DNA from: Microbacterium hydrocarbonoxydans
GTDB lineage: Bacteria > Actinomycetota > Actinomycetes > Actinomycetales > Microbacteriaceae
Assembly (NCBI RefSeq): GCF_904831005.1
Contig: NZ_LR882982.1
Location: 1,798,001 to 1,862,000, forward strand
Direction: 5' to 3'
Length of the DNA: 64,000 nt
Positions 51,060 to 58,862 of this stretch are shown piece by piece (positions within the stretch are counted from its first letter, which is position 1; each line of letters starts with the position of its first letter). A model generated the notes under the pieces. It had not been told where the DNA came from. It saw only the letters and a list, made by a program, of their open reading frames with translations, and ran no database searches. The translations under genes and the position numbers were made by a program.

Positions 51060-51451
51060 CAGTTGCGTCCGATCTGCAGGGCTGCCTCGTACGTCGTCTT
51101 GGCTCGATCGACCACCGCGGCGTTCGCCTCGTAGCCTCGCTGCGCGACGATGAGCATGCTCATCTGATCGCCGAGTTCGACGTTCGGATACTGCACGTAC
51201 CCGTCGGCGTCGGCATAGGGGTGTTCGGGGTCGTGCACGCGCTTGGCCTCGGCCTCGGATTCCGCGACCCCCGTGACGTAGACGCCGGGGCTCTCGGTGC
51301 CCGCCTGCACGGTGATGAGCTTCTCGCGGAACGCCTCTTCGCCCGCGGGCGTCGCGGTGTTCGCATTGGCGATGTTGTCGCTCAGCGCGTCGAGCCACTT
51401 GCGGTGCGCGGTGAGGCCGGTGCCGGCGATGCCGATGGCGTCGAACGTCAT
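51059..51451 (-). CDS. flgC: Flagellar proximal rod protein FlgC
   Basis: 130 residues, ATG at 51451. FDAIGIAGTGLTAHRKWLDA with LSDNIANANTATPAGEEAFR is the rod motif; the C-terminal MSMLIVAQRGYEANAAVVDR is canonical. Overlaps flgB by 4 bases. Confidence 0.93.
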   Translation of the reverse strand: MTFDAIGIAGTGLTAHRKWLDALSDNIANANTATPAGEEAFREKLITVQAGTESPGVYVTGVAESEAEAKRVHDPEHPYADADGYVQYPNVELGDQMSMLIVAQRGYEANAAVVDRAKTTYEAALQIGRN

Positions 51452-51795
51452 GCCGTGGCCTGACCGATCGCCTTGGAGATCGAGGCCGCCTGACCGCCGA
51501 TGGCCTGGCTCGCGAACTGGAAGCGCAGCACGGTGTCGATGTTCGACAGCGTCTCGGTGTCGAGGTTCACGTTGTTGCCGTTGATGCGCGTCGGCTCCAG
51601 CGACCGCTCGACCGTGGGTGCGACGGCGCCCGATCCGGCCGAGACGGCGGAGCGGAGCTCGTCTTCGAACTGCACGCGCTTGGCCTGGTAACCGGGCGTG
51701 TTGACGTTGGCGATGTTCTCTGCGATCGAACGCTGGCGCAGCGCCAGACCGTCGAGCGCGCTGATCAGCGCGGAAGAGGTAACGGATTCGAGCAC
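51448..51795 (-). CDS. flgB: Flagellar proximal rod protein FlgB
   Basis: 115 residues, GTG start at 51795 behind CGGAG. LDGLALRQRSIAENIANVNT then PGYQAKRVQFEDELRSA is the FlgB signature. First gene of the flgB-flgC-fliE-fliF-fliG unit. Confidence 0.93.
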   Translation of the reverse strand: MLESVTSSALISALDGLALRQRSIAENIANVNTPGYQAKRVQFEDELRSAVSAGSGAVAPTVERSLEPTRINGNNVNLDTETLSNIDTVLRFQFASQAIGGQAASISKAIGQATA

Positions 51796-51843
51796 GGGGG
51801 CACTCCGGACGTTGATGGAGAAGCCGATCCCTGGCCAATCGTC

Positions 51844-51858
51844 GAGCTATCCGTGCTC
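51844..51858 (-). promoter_or_regulatory. ACGGAU-loop hairpin at the 5' end of the flgB mRNA
   Basis: Minus strand GAGC-ACGGATA-GCTC with an added wobble pair below. It starts at about the predicted transcript start, 48 bases before the flgB GTG. Confidence 0.6.
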
Positions 51859-51864
51859 AGGTGC

Positions 51865-51894
51865 GACTATCGCGACACGCGGCGCGGGCGTAAC
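51865..51894 (-). promoter_or_regulatory. Flagellar-type promoter of flgB-flgC-fliE-fliF-fliG
   Basis: GTTAC (51894-51890), 14 bases, TCGCGATAGTC (51875-51865). Confidence 0.78.
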
Positions 51895-51903
51895 CCGGCC
51901 CGC

Positions 51904-52182
51904 TCAGCCTTCGACGTCGAGATATGCCGGGGTGTCGGTGGGACTCGTCGGCACACGGCGCAGCGCTGCGATCTCGCGTGCCACGTTGGCACGTGAGGCC
52001 ATGAGGCCGCCGATCATCAGCTGCTGCCGCGCGCGCACCGCCTCGGCCCGCTCACGCAGCTGCTCGGGAACCGGACCTGACGGCCGCTCGAAGTCGGCGG
52101 GGGTCATCTGATCGTCTGCGGCATCGAGGGCGCGCTCGAACTGGTCGAGCACCGCCAGCCAGGCTGCGAGGTTGTCGGGCAC
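51904..52182 (-). CDS. Small helical protein after fliS, FliT-like by position
   Basis: 92 residues, GTG at 52182. Helical and charged (WLAVLDQFERALDAADDQMT; EQLRERAEAVRARQQLMIGG). The fliD-fliS-X order is where fliT stands in many bacteria, and the size fits a FliT-type export chaperone, but the sequence alone does not prove it. It starts 6 bases after fliS. Confidence 0.65.
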   Translation of the reverse strand: MPDNLAAWLAVLDQFERALDAADDQMTPADFERPSGPVPEQLRERAEAVRARQQLMIGGLMASRANVAREIAALRRVPTSPTDTPAYLDVEG

Positions 52183-52188
52183 GGGAGA

Positions 52189-52602
52189 TCAGGCCGTGGC
52201 CGAGCCGACGGCCTGAGACGCCTCGGCGGTCGCCGCAGCGGCCTCGCGCCAGGCCTCACGCAGAGGGGCGACGATCTCGCGGCACTCCGCCGTGATCGCG
52301 CGGTCGCGCTCGATGTTCGCGGCGATCAGGCGCCCGGTGAGATACGTGTACACGCCGCGCAGGTCATCCGCACCGTCCCAGACGTCGGTGAGCGACCCGC
52401 TCAGCTCGGCGACGATCCACTGCGCGTGCGTCAGGTGCGTGCCCGCCGCGGCCCAGTCGCCAGCATCCTGCGAGACGCCGGCGCGGTCGACATCGACCAG
52501 GAGCCGGTCGTAGAGGAGCACCAGCAGGCGTTCGGGCGAGGCCGACGCGACCTGCTGCTCGAGATACTGCTGCTTGGCACGGTCGAGAGAGGTGATGGGC
52601 AT
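52189..52602 (-). CDS. fliS: Flagellin export chaperone FliS
   Basis: 137 residues from the ATG at 52602, chosen because GGAG lies 8-11 bases upstream (ATG 52617 would add 5). YLEQQVASASPERLLVLLYD is the FliS signature, followed by helices with HAQWIVAELSGSLTD and VYTYLTGRLIAANIERDR. It keeps flagellin unfolded for export. Confidence 0.9.
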   Translation of the reverse strand: MPITSLDRAKQQYLEQQVASASPERLLVLLYDRLLVDVDRAGVSQDAGDWAAAGTHLTHAQWIVAELSGSLTDVWDGADDLRGVYTYLTGRLIAANIERDRAITAECREIVAPLREAWREAAAATAEASQAVGSATA

Positions 52603-52641
52603 GAGTGCGGACTCCAATGCGGATTCGGGTGTGCTGTCGGC

Positions 52642-54009
52642 TCAGGACGACGAGGAGTTGGGCGTCATCGCCGCGAGCTGACCCGTGAGCCAGCTGGACT
52701 GGGACTGCAGCTTCGACAGCTGCACCTCGAGCTGTGCGTAGGTGCGCTCGAGCGTGGCCCGACGCTGCTCGAGCCTGATGTCCCACCGCTCGACCTGCGT
52801 CTTGAGCGTCTTGACCTCGGTCTCCTGACCGGTGATGCGTGCCGTGAGCAGCCCGTCGTACTTGTCGGAGTACTGGGTGGTCACTGCGTGGAGCCTGCCG
52901 GCGACGGACGAGAACAGCTCCTGCGTCGCCTCAGGGTCGTCGGCGACGGCCGCCGCGAACTTCTCGGCATCGAACGAGAGCACGCCCTTCTCGTTGATCG
53001 TGATGCCGATCGTCGAGGGCGAGATGCCGTTGATCGGATGCTGCACCGCGTTGGCCAGCGCCCCCCGCAGGTTGCGCACGGTGCTGTCCCCCGTGAAGAC
53101 CCCCAGCGTCGTCGCTTCTCCGACTCCCCCGACCGTCGCCTTCGAACCGTTGTCGATCCGCGTCAGCAGTGCCGCGATCTCCTTCACGAACGACTCGGCC
53201 GTGGTCGTCTGCTTCTTCTGGTCGCGCGCGACCGTGATGGTGACGGGGTCGGTGCTGGGCTTCGTGATCGTGACGTCGATGCCCTCCCCCACGCTGATCG
53301 TGTTGCTGGCGCTGGTCAGAGCCTGCTCGGCTGCCGTGCCGGCGAAGAGACGCACCCTCGCGTCCGCACCCTGAGTGATCAGGGCGGCCCCGGGTTCTGC
53401 GCCGAGGTCGCTCGCGGTTCCCGCAGCGAGTTCCGCCGCACTGCCGCGATGGATCGTGAACTCGCCCGCGGCGCCGGTCTCGATCGAGGTCAGCTGGATG
53501 CGCGAGAGCGGCTTGCCGTCTGCGTCGGTCCCGGCAGGGACCACTGTCGCCGTGACGCCGGCTTTGGCGTTGTTGATGGCCTTCGCGAGATCCTGCGGAC
53601 CCGCACCGGTCGGGGTGATCTCGACGGGTTCGCCGTCGGTGCCCACCACGGTGAAGGTGCCGCCCCACGCCGAGGCGCCTGCGGCGGCGGTCACGACGGA
53701 GTGTGCGGTGGCGACGGCGTCGACGACGATGTCGGTCGAGAAGGCGGTGGCCGTGGCCCCGGCAGTGACTGTGACGCTCTCTGACGAGGATGCGGCGGTG
53801 AACGAGGCCAGAGATGTGGGACCTGCCGCGGTCTTGGCCTTGGCGACCAGGTCCTGCAGCGTCGTGTTCAGCGACTGCAGATTCGTGATGATCGAGTTGC
53901 GATCGGCGATCTTGTTGGTGATCAGCGTCTTGGGGATCGCCGACACGTCCATCAGCGCCTTGATGAGCTCTTCGGTCTTGAGCCCTGATACGAGTCCGTC
54001 GAGTTTCAT
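52642..54009 (-). CDS. fliD: Flagellar filament cap protein FliD
   Basis: 455 residues, ATG at 54009. N-terminal LDGLVSGLKTEELIKALMDV with NLQSLNTTLQDLVAKAK is canonical; the middle has FLG-hook-IN-like repeats (SNTISVGEGIDVTITKPS), and the C-terminal coiled coil ends WLTGQLAAMTPNS. It caps the growing filament. Confidence 0.93.
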   Translation of the reverse strand: MKLDGLVSGLKTEELIKALMDVSAIPKTLITNKIADRNSIITNLQSLNTTLQDLVAKAKTAAGPTSLASFTAASSSESVTVTAGATATAFSTDIVVDAVATAHSVVTAAAGASAWGGTFTVVGTDGEPVEITPTGAGPQDLAKAINNAKAGVTATVVPAGTDADGKPLSRIQLTSIETGAAGEFTIHRGSAAELAAGTASDLGAEPGAALITQGADARVRLFAGTAAEQALTSASNTISVGEGIDVTITKPSTDPVTITVARDQKKQTTTAESFVKEIAALLTRIDNGSKATVGGVGEATTLGVFTGDSTVRNLRGALANAVQHPINGISPSTIGITINEKGVLSFDAEKFAAAVADDPEATQELFSSVAGRLHAVTTQYSDKYDGLLTARITGQETEVKTLKTQVERWDIRLEQRRATLERTYAQLEVQLSKLQSQSSWLTGQLAAMTPNSSSS

Positions 54010-54053
54010 CCCGGTCGTCTTCCGTGCGATGCGGTCAAGGTGTCCTACAGGAA

Positions 54054-54087
54054 GGCGCCCGAACGGAGGTGACTCCGCCCGGGCGCC
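54054..54087 (-). terminator. Terminator after fliC
   Basis: GGCGCCCG stem, 2x2 internal loop, CGGAG/CTCCG stem and a 4-base loop, followed on the minus strand by TTCCTGT. Lies in the 101-base gap between fliC and fliD, so fliC probably has a separate abundant transcript. Confidence 0.75.
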
Positions 54088-54110
54088 CCGTGCGCCTCAG
54101 GCGCAGCGGC

Positions 54111-54971
54111 TCAACGGAGCAGCTGCAGGACGCCCTGGCCCGACTGGTTGGCCTGCGCGAGCATGGCGGTGCCGGCCTGCTGCAGGATGTTCGAGGCGGT
54201 GTACTTGACCATCTCGGCAGCCATGTCGGTGTCGGCGATGCGGCTCTTCGCAGCGGCCAGGTTCTCGGCCGAGACCTGCAGCGAGTTGATCGTCGACTCG
54301 AAGCGGTTCTGCACCGCACCGAGGTCGGCGCGGGCCGACGAGACGCTCTTGATGGCGGTGTCGACCGTGGTGATGGTGGCAGCCGCCACCGTCGGGTCGG
54401 CGAAGCCGTCGGTCGTCACGATGTCGGTGCGCAGCTGCGTGGCGAGATCCTTGATGTTCGCGCTGCTCAGGTCGACGGTGATCTGGCTGGATGCAGAACC
54501 GTCGGCGCCCACCTGGAAGCTGAGGGTGCCGTTGCCGGTGGCTCCGGCGGTACCGTCGAGCAGCTGGATGCCGTTGAAGTTGGCGCTGTCGGCGATGCGC
54601 TCGAGCTCGTCGACCAGCTGCGTCACCTCGGTGGTGATCGCGGTGCGCGAGTCGGCGTTGTTCGAGTCGTTACCGGCCTGGACGGCGAGGTCACGCACGC
54701 GCTGCAGGATCGAGTGGACCTCGGTGAGCGCGCCTTCTGCGGTCTGGATGACCGAGATGCCGTCCTGAGCGTTGCGGGCTGCGACGTTCAGGCCGTTGAC
54801 CTGCGAACGCAGACCCTCGGAGATGGCGAGACCGGCGGCGTCATCGGCTGCGCGGTTGATGCGCAGACCGCTCGAGAGCTTCTCGAGCGACTTCGAGACG
54901 TCGTTCTGGTTGACGGACAGGTTGCGGTACGCGTTGAGTGCACCGACGTTGGTTGCGATCTGAAGACCCAT
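54111..54971 (-). CDS. fliC: Flagellin FliC
   Basis: 286 residues, ATG at 54971 with GGAGGA 7 bases upstream. The N-terminal D0/D1 helices (IATNVGALNAYRNLSVNQND, SLEKLSSGLRINRAADDAAG) and the C-terminal D1/D0 (LGAVQNRFESTINSLQVSAE, ASNILQQAGTAMLAQANQSG) are well conserved; the central domain is short, so the filament surface should be simple. Expression is likely set by the flagellar sigma factor and by CsrA at two leader sites. Confidence 0.97.
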   Translation of the reverse strand: MGLQIATNVGALNAYRNLSVNQNDVSKSLEKLSSGLRINRAADDAAGLAISEGLRSQVNGLNVAARNAQDGISVIQTAEGALTEVHSILQRVRDLAVQAGNDSNNADSRTAITTEVTQLVDELERIADSANFNGIQLLDGTAGATGNGTLSFQVGADGSASSQITVDLSSANIKDLATQLRTDIVTTDGFADPTVAAATITTVDTAIKSVSSARADLGAVQNRFESTINSLQVSAENLAAAKSRIADTDMAAEMVKYTASNILQQAGTAMLAQANQSGQGVLQLLR

Positions 54972-55003
54972 GAGAATTCCTCCGTGGTTATGGGGTTGGA
55001 CGC

Positions 55004-55021
55004 GGGCCCATCCGTGGGCCC
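55004..55021 (-). promoter_or_regulatory. ACGGAU-loop hairpin in the fliC leader
   Basis: GGGCCC-ACGGAT-GGGCCC: six GC pairs and a hexaloop with GGA, starting about 3 bases after the predicted transcript start. A second ACGGAGG overlaps the Shine-Dalgarno 33 bases further on. Confidence 0.7.
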
Positions 55022-55029
55022 GTACTCCC

Positions 55030-55059
55030 CACATTCGCGACGTGCGGATCGGCCGTAAC
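55030..55059 (-). promoter_or_regulatory. Flagellar-type promoter of fliC, variant -10
   Basis: GTTAC (55059-55055), 14 bases, TCGCGAATGT (55040-55031). The -10 box differs from the other copies (CGAATGT for CGATAGT) while the -35 box and spacing are the same. Confidence 0.7.
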
Positions 55060-55077
55060 CGCCGCGCGGGGGAATTC

Positions 55078-55935
55078 TCAGACTGCCGCGAGCAGCCGCT
55101 CGGAGGCAGGTGGCCCGACCGGTGCCGGCATGCCGAACAGCGCTTCGAAGAACTCCGACTTGGCCTTGGTGGAGCGGTCACCGCCTGTGCCGTCCTCCCA
55201 GGCCTGCATCGCCTCGCGCATCAGTACGAGAGCCTTCGATCGCAGCTTCGAGACGTAGGCGTGGCTCACCGCGAGTTCTTCCGCGATGTCCTTGACCATG
55301 CGATCCTCGAGATAGATGCCGCGAACCACGTTCCGCATCGCTTCCGGCAGCGCCTCGATGACCCGCGCGAGCATCGTGCGCAGCTCGGATCGTTCGACCG
55401 CGTGCTCGGGCAGGATCACGCTGTCGGTGAGGTCAGCCGCCTGACGCCCGGTCTCCACGTCGAAGTGCTCCTCGAAGCTGGTGGCGGTGCGCACCATCTC
55501 GTCGAGCTTCTGCATCTCCACCACTGCGGCGATGTCGAGGCCCGACTCCTTCGCCAGCTCGGCAGTCGTGGCCGGGCGACCGGTTCGCGCCGACACGGTC
55601 TCGCCCGCGAGACGCACGCGCTCGATCTTGTCGCGGCTGCGTTCGCCTGCGGGGTCTGCCCGGCGCATCTCAGACAGCATCGCCCAGTTGATCTGCCCAC
55701 TCGCGAACGCGCCGAAGGGGATGCCGCGCGAGGCGTCATACGACAGGGCGGCCCGTGCGAGCCCCAGCCGTGCGGCCGAGAGCAGGTCGTCGAGATCGAC
55801 ATGCGTCGCAGACCTCGCCTTCTCGACCGCCAGGAAGGTGGCGAGCGGCATATTGTCGCGAGCGAGCTTCTCGGGCGTCGGAAGGGAATCGCCGCCGGTG
55901 CTGTGATCAGCAGAAACAGCAGAATTACTCAGCAA
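55078..55935 (-). CDS. FliA/WhiG-like sigma factor, right end of the flagellar island
   Basis: 285 residues, TTG start at 55935 supported by GGAG 6-9 bases upstream and the lack of another good start. Region 2 is YDASRGIPFGAFASGQINWA, region 3 RTGRPATTAELAKESGLDIA, and the region 4 helix-turn-helix MVKDIAEELAVSHAYVSKLR. It differs from the sigma gene at 26933-27739 in lacking the WhiG-type DELRSMDW block. It lies just upstream of fliC in the same direction. The best candidate for the sigma that reads the GTTAC/CGATAGT promoters, but not proven. Confidence 0.85.
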   Translation of the reverse strand: MLSNSAVSADHSTGGDSLPTPEKLARDNMPLATFLAVEKARSATHVDLDDLLSAARLGLARAALSYDASRGIPFGAFASGQINWAMLSEMRRADPAGERSRDKIERVRLAGETVSARTGRPATTAELAKESGLDIAAVVEMQKLDEMVRTATSFEEHFDVETGRQAADLTDSVILPEHAVERSELRTMLARVIEALPEAMRNVVRGIYLEDRMVKDIAEELAVSHAYVSKLRSKALVLMREAMQAWEDGTGGDRSTKAKSEFFEALFGMPAPVGPPASERLLAAV

Positions 55936-55961
55936 TGCGACTCCGTGGCTAGATCATCTGT

Positions 55962-56002
55962 TTTATGAGGAAACTAGCACATACGGCACGTTTATGAGTA
56001 AA
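55962..56002. promoter_or_regulatory. Paired 12-base operator-like repeats at the sigma gene promoter
   Basis: TTTATGAGGAAA (55962-55973) and TTTATGAGTAAA (55991-56002), 29 bases apart in direct orientation, in an AT-rich patch. Between them on the minus strand TAGTTT (55976-55971) can act as a -10 for the sigma gene. The rest of the 214-base gap to the catalase gene shows no other clear element. Confidence 0.5.
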
Positions 56003-56149
56003 AAATGTGTGTTTGCTTGCACTCTGCTGAGCGTGTGCGGGGCGTCGCCGGATTATCCTCGCGACCCCGCGAGATGTGAAGCCCTTATTCCGTCGAGGGG
56101 AGAGCGGGTCTCATGGGGCATCCAACGAGATCCGATCAGAGAGGCAGTC

Positions 56150-57031
56150 ATGTTCTTCCATCGACAGGAACTTCAGTTCAACGCCACACCCGAGGCCCCC
56201 GATGCCGTCTATGCCCGCAAGCTCCAGGAGGTCCTGGGTGGCCAGTACGGTGAGATCACCGTCGCGCTGCAGTACCAGTTCCAGGCGTGGAACATGCACA
56301 TCCCGGGCAAGTACCGCGATCTGGTCTTCGGCATCGGCGCCGAAGAGATGGGTCACGTCGAGATGCTCGCGATCATGATCGCCCAGCTGCTCGAGAAGTC
56401 GCCGCTGGGGATCACCGAGGACGCTGTGCAGGACGACCCGACCGTCGCGGCGATCATCGGAGGCACCGACGTGCAGCAGGGAATCGTCGCCGGCGCCGGA
56501 GCACGTCCCGTCGACAGCAACGGCAACCCGTGGCAGGGCTCGTACATCACGTCGAGCGGCAATCTGCTCGCCGACTTCACCGCCAACGCGAATGCCGAGA
56601 TGCAGGGTCGCGTGCAGGTCGCCCGGCTCTACCACATGACCGATGACCACGGAGTCCGCGACCTGCTGGGCTTCCTGCTCGCGAGAGACACCATGCACCA
56701 GAATCAGTGGCTCGCCGCGGTGGAGGAGCTGAAGGCGGAGGGTGCCGAGACCCTCCCCGTGCCGAGCAACTTCCCGCTTTCGAAGGAGCACCGCGACGTC
56801 TCTTACCAGTACCTGAACTTCAGCGACGGCCCCGCCGCCGCCGACGGGAGCTGGGCGAGCGGTCCCACACCCGACGGACACGGTGAGTTCAGCTACCACG
56901 AAGGCCCGACCACCACGGCCACGATGCCTCCTCCCACCCACCCCGATTCGCGCTTCTACGGAACGACCGAACTGCCCAACGTCGTCGAGAAGGTGGCGGG
57001 CACGGTGCAGGACGTCACGAAGACCGAGTAG
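56150..57031 (+). CDS. Manganese (di-Mn) catalase
   Basis: 293 residues, ATG at 56150 after AGAGAGG. Decomposes hydrogen peroxide in the cytoplasm with a dimanganese centre. Ferritin-like ligands are visible: Glu in GQYGEITVALQYQFQAW, then GAEEMGHVEMLAIMIAQLL with Glu and His, NANAEMQGRVQVARLYHMTD and LARDTMHQNQWLAAVEEL. The C-terminal extension is typical of actinobacterial forms. A stress operon with the following dehydrogenase is plausible. Confidence 0.94.
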   Translation: MFFHRQELQFNATPEAPDAVYARKLQEVLGGQYGEITVALQYQFQAWNMHIPGKYRDLVFGIGAEEMGHVEMLAIMIAQLLEKSPLGITEDAVQDDPTVAAIIGGTDVQQGIVAGAGARPVDSNGNPWQGSYITSSGNLLADFTANANAEMQGRVQVARLYHMTDDHGVRDLLGFLLARDTMHQNQWLAAVEELKAEGAETLPVPSNFPLSKEHRDVSYQYLNFSDGPAAADGSWASGPTPDGHGEFSYHEGPTTTATMPPPTHPDSRFYGTTELPNVVEKVAGTVQDVTKTE

Positions 57032-57048
57032 ACGGCGCTCTGCGGCGT

Positions 57049-57087
57049 CCGGTCGGGATCGGTGCTGTGGGGCCCGATCCCGACCGG
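57049..57087 (+). terminator. Hairpin between the catalase and dehydrogenase genes
   Basis: Perfect 13-base stem (57049-57061 with 57075-57087) and a 13-base loop, 17 bases after the catalase stop. It may end or attenuate the catalase transcript. Confidence 0.65.
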
Positions 57088-57122
57088 CTGAGCAGACGAG
57101 CGTCGACGAGACAGGAGACCTG

Positions 57123-58271
57123 ATGAGAGCGATGACCTACCGAGGCCCCTACAAGGTCCGGGTCGAGGAGAAGCCCGAGCCGCGCGTCCGGCATCCGAAC
57201 GATGCGATCGTCCGAGTGACCAGGGCGGCGATCTGCGGATCCGATCTGCATCTGTTCCACGGCATGATGCCCGACACGCGCATCGGCCATACCTTCGGGC
57301 ACGAGATCGTGGGGGTCGTCGAAGAGGTGGGTCCCTCGGTGCAGACGCTGCAGCGCGGAGACCGCGTCATGGTGCCCTTCAACATCTACTGCGGCTCGTG
57401 TTACTTCTGCAGTCGAGGTCTCTTCTCGAACTGTCACAACGTGAATCCGAATGCGACGGCGGTCGGCGGGATCTACGGCTATTCGCACAGCACCGGAGGA
57501 TATGACGGCGGCCAGGCGGAGTTCGTGCGCGTGCCGTTCGCGGATGTGGGCCCCTCGGTCATCCCCGACTGGTTGAGCTCCGAAGATGCGCTGCTGCTGA
57601 CCGACGCGTTCTCCACCGGCTACTTCGGCGCTCAGCTCGGCGAGATCGCTCCCCTCGACACGGTCGTCGTCTTCGGCGCGGGCCCGGTGGGTCTCGCGGC
57701 CGCCCGCTCGGCCTGGTTCCTCGGTGCGGGCCGGGTGATCGTCGTGGATCACATCGACTACCGACTGCAGAAGGCGCGCACGTTCGCGCACGCCGAGACC
57801 ATCCATCTGTCCGAGGTGCCCGACATCGTTCTCGCGCTCAAGAAGGCCACCGGCCACCTGGGAGCCGATGTCGTGATCGATGCCGTGGGAGCCGAGGCAG
57901 ACGGCAGCGTGGTGCAGCACCTCACCGGGGCGAAGCTGAAACTCCAGGGCGGTTCGCCGGTCGCCCTCAACTGGGCGATCGACTCGGCGCGCAAAGGCGG
58001 CACGGTCTCGGTGATCGGCGCCTACGGCCCGCTCACCTCGGCGGTGCGCATGGGCGATGTCGTGAACAAGGGGCTCACCCTCCGAGCGAACCAGGCTCCG
58101 GTCAAGCGACAGTGGCCACGTCTGCTCGAGCACATCCGCGAAGGCCATGTGCGCCCGTCCGAGCTTCTCACCCACCGGTTCCCCCTGGAGCACATCGCGG
58201 AGGCCTATCACGTGTTCTCCGCCAAGCTGGATGACTGCGTGAAACCGCTCGTGGTCGTCGGAGAGGAGTGA
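57123..58271 (+). CDS. Zinc-dependent alcohol dehydrogenase, glutathione-independent formaldehyde dehydrogenase type
   Basis: 382 residues, ATG at 57123 after AGGAGA. MDR fold: catalytic zinc ligands in CGSDLHLFHG and GHTFGHEIVG, the structural-zinc Cys cluster CGSCYFCSRGLFSNC, and the NAD motif VFGAGPVGLAAARSAWFLGA. Length and the GGIYGYSHSTGGYDGGQAE block suit the formaldehyde dehydrogenase-like branch; the substrate is not proven. The following gene overlaps or abuts its stop. Confidence 0.9.
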   Translation: MRAMTYRGPYKVRVEEKPEPRVRHPNDAIVRVTRAAICGSDLHLFHGMMPDTRIGHTFGHEIVGVVEEVGPSVQTLQRGDRVMVPFNIYCGSCYFCSRGLFSNCHNVNPNATAVGGIYGYSHSTGGYDGGQAEFVRVPFADVGPSVIPDWLSSEDALLLTDAFSTGYFGAQLGEIAPLDTVVVFGAGPVGLAAARSAWFLGAGRVIVVDHIDYRLQKARTFAHAETIHLSEVPDIVLALKKATGHLGADVVIDAVGAEADGSVVQHLTGAKLKLQGGSPVALNWAIDSARKGGTVSVIGAYGPLTSAVRMGDVVNKGLTLRANQAPVKRQWPRLLEHIREGHVRPSELLTHRFPLEHIAEAYHVFSAKLDDCVKPLVVVGEE

Positions 58272-58273
58272 TC

Positions 58274-58840
58274 ATGCCGTACACGTCCGAGCGCCCTGGC
58301 ATCGCGCCGTCCGAAGACGAGCTCCGCGAGCGGATCCCCGGTTGGGGCGCCGACCTCGCCCCTGAGCATCGACGGACCTGGGACCAGCGTCACGACATCG
58401 ACGACACCGGCGCCCGGTGGTCCTTCCCCGAGCGTCAGGATGAGGATCCCCGGCGCGAGAGATCGATCGAGCATGCGATGCTTCCGCCCGTCTTCGGAAC
58501 GGCTCAGCCGTTGCACGGCGCCTCCGGCGTCATCCGTCGATTCGCGTACGACCGGTTCAGCGAGACCAAGAACACCCGGTGGCTGCTGCTCGTGCTCGGC
58601 GACCGGGTCGATGCGGTCACCGCCCATGTCGCGTCGCTCTTCACGGGCCGCCCCGACGATCCCGTGACTCTGACCGGCGTCACGGCTGAGCCTCGTCACC
58701 GCCCGATCGCCTCGAGGTTCGGACGCGGGCGACTCGATCTCCGGCACACTTGGCTCGATCCGGTCATCGTCGTCGGTCCATGGGTGCTCGCAGCCGTGTC
58801 GATCGCGGCGGCAGCACGCCGGATAGCGCGACGGCGCTGA
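58274..58840 (+). CDS. Hypothetical protein with C-terminal membrane anchor
   Basis: 188 residues from ATG 58274 (AGGAG 5 bases upstream lies in the end of the dehydrogenase gene; GTG 58268 is an alternative). Polar, charged N-terminal region (SEDELRERIPGWGADLAPEH) and one C-terminal hydrophobic helix (LDPVIVVGPWVLAAVSIAAA) with a basic end, so it is probably tail-anchored facing the cytoplasm. No family recognised. Coupled to the dehydrogenase. Confidence 0.65.
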   Translation: MPYTSERPGIAPSEDELRERIPGWGADLAPEHRRTWDQRHDIDDTGARWSFPERQDEDPRRERSIEHAMLPPVFGTAQPLHGASGVIRRFAYDRFSETKNTRWLLLVLGDRVDAVTAHVASLFTGRPDDPVTLTGVTAEPRHRPIASRFGRGRLDLRHTWLDPVIVVGPWVLAAVSIAAAARRIARRR

Positions 58841-58862
58841 CCACCGGCTCACTGCCCTGCTG

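Noticed and set aside
52642-53784. Long opposite-strand reading frames across the flagellar genes, for example over fliD.
   Set aside because: They are by-products of high GC content; the translations lack any domain and the minus-strand genes are unmistakable.
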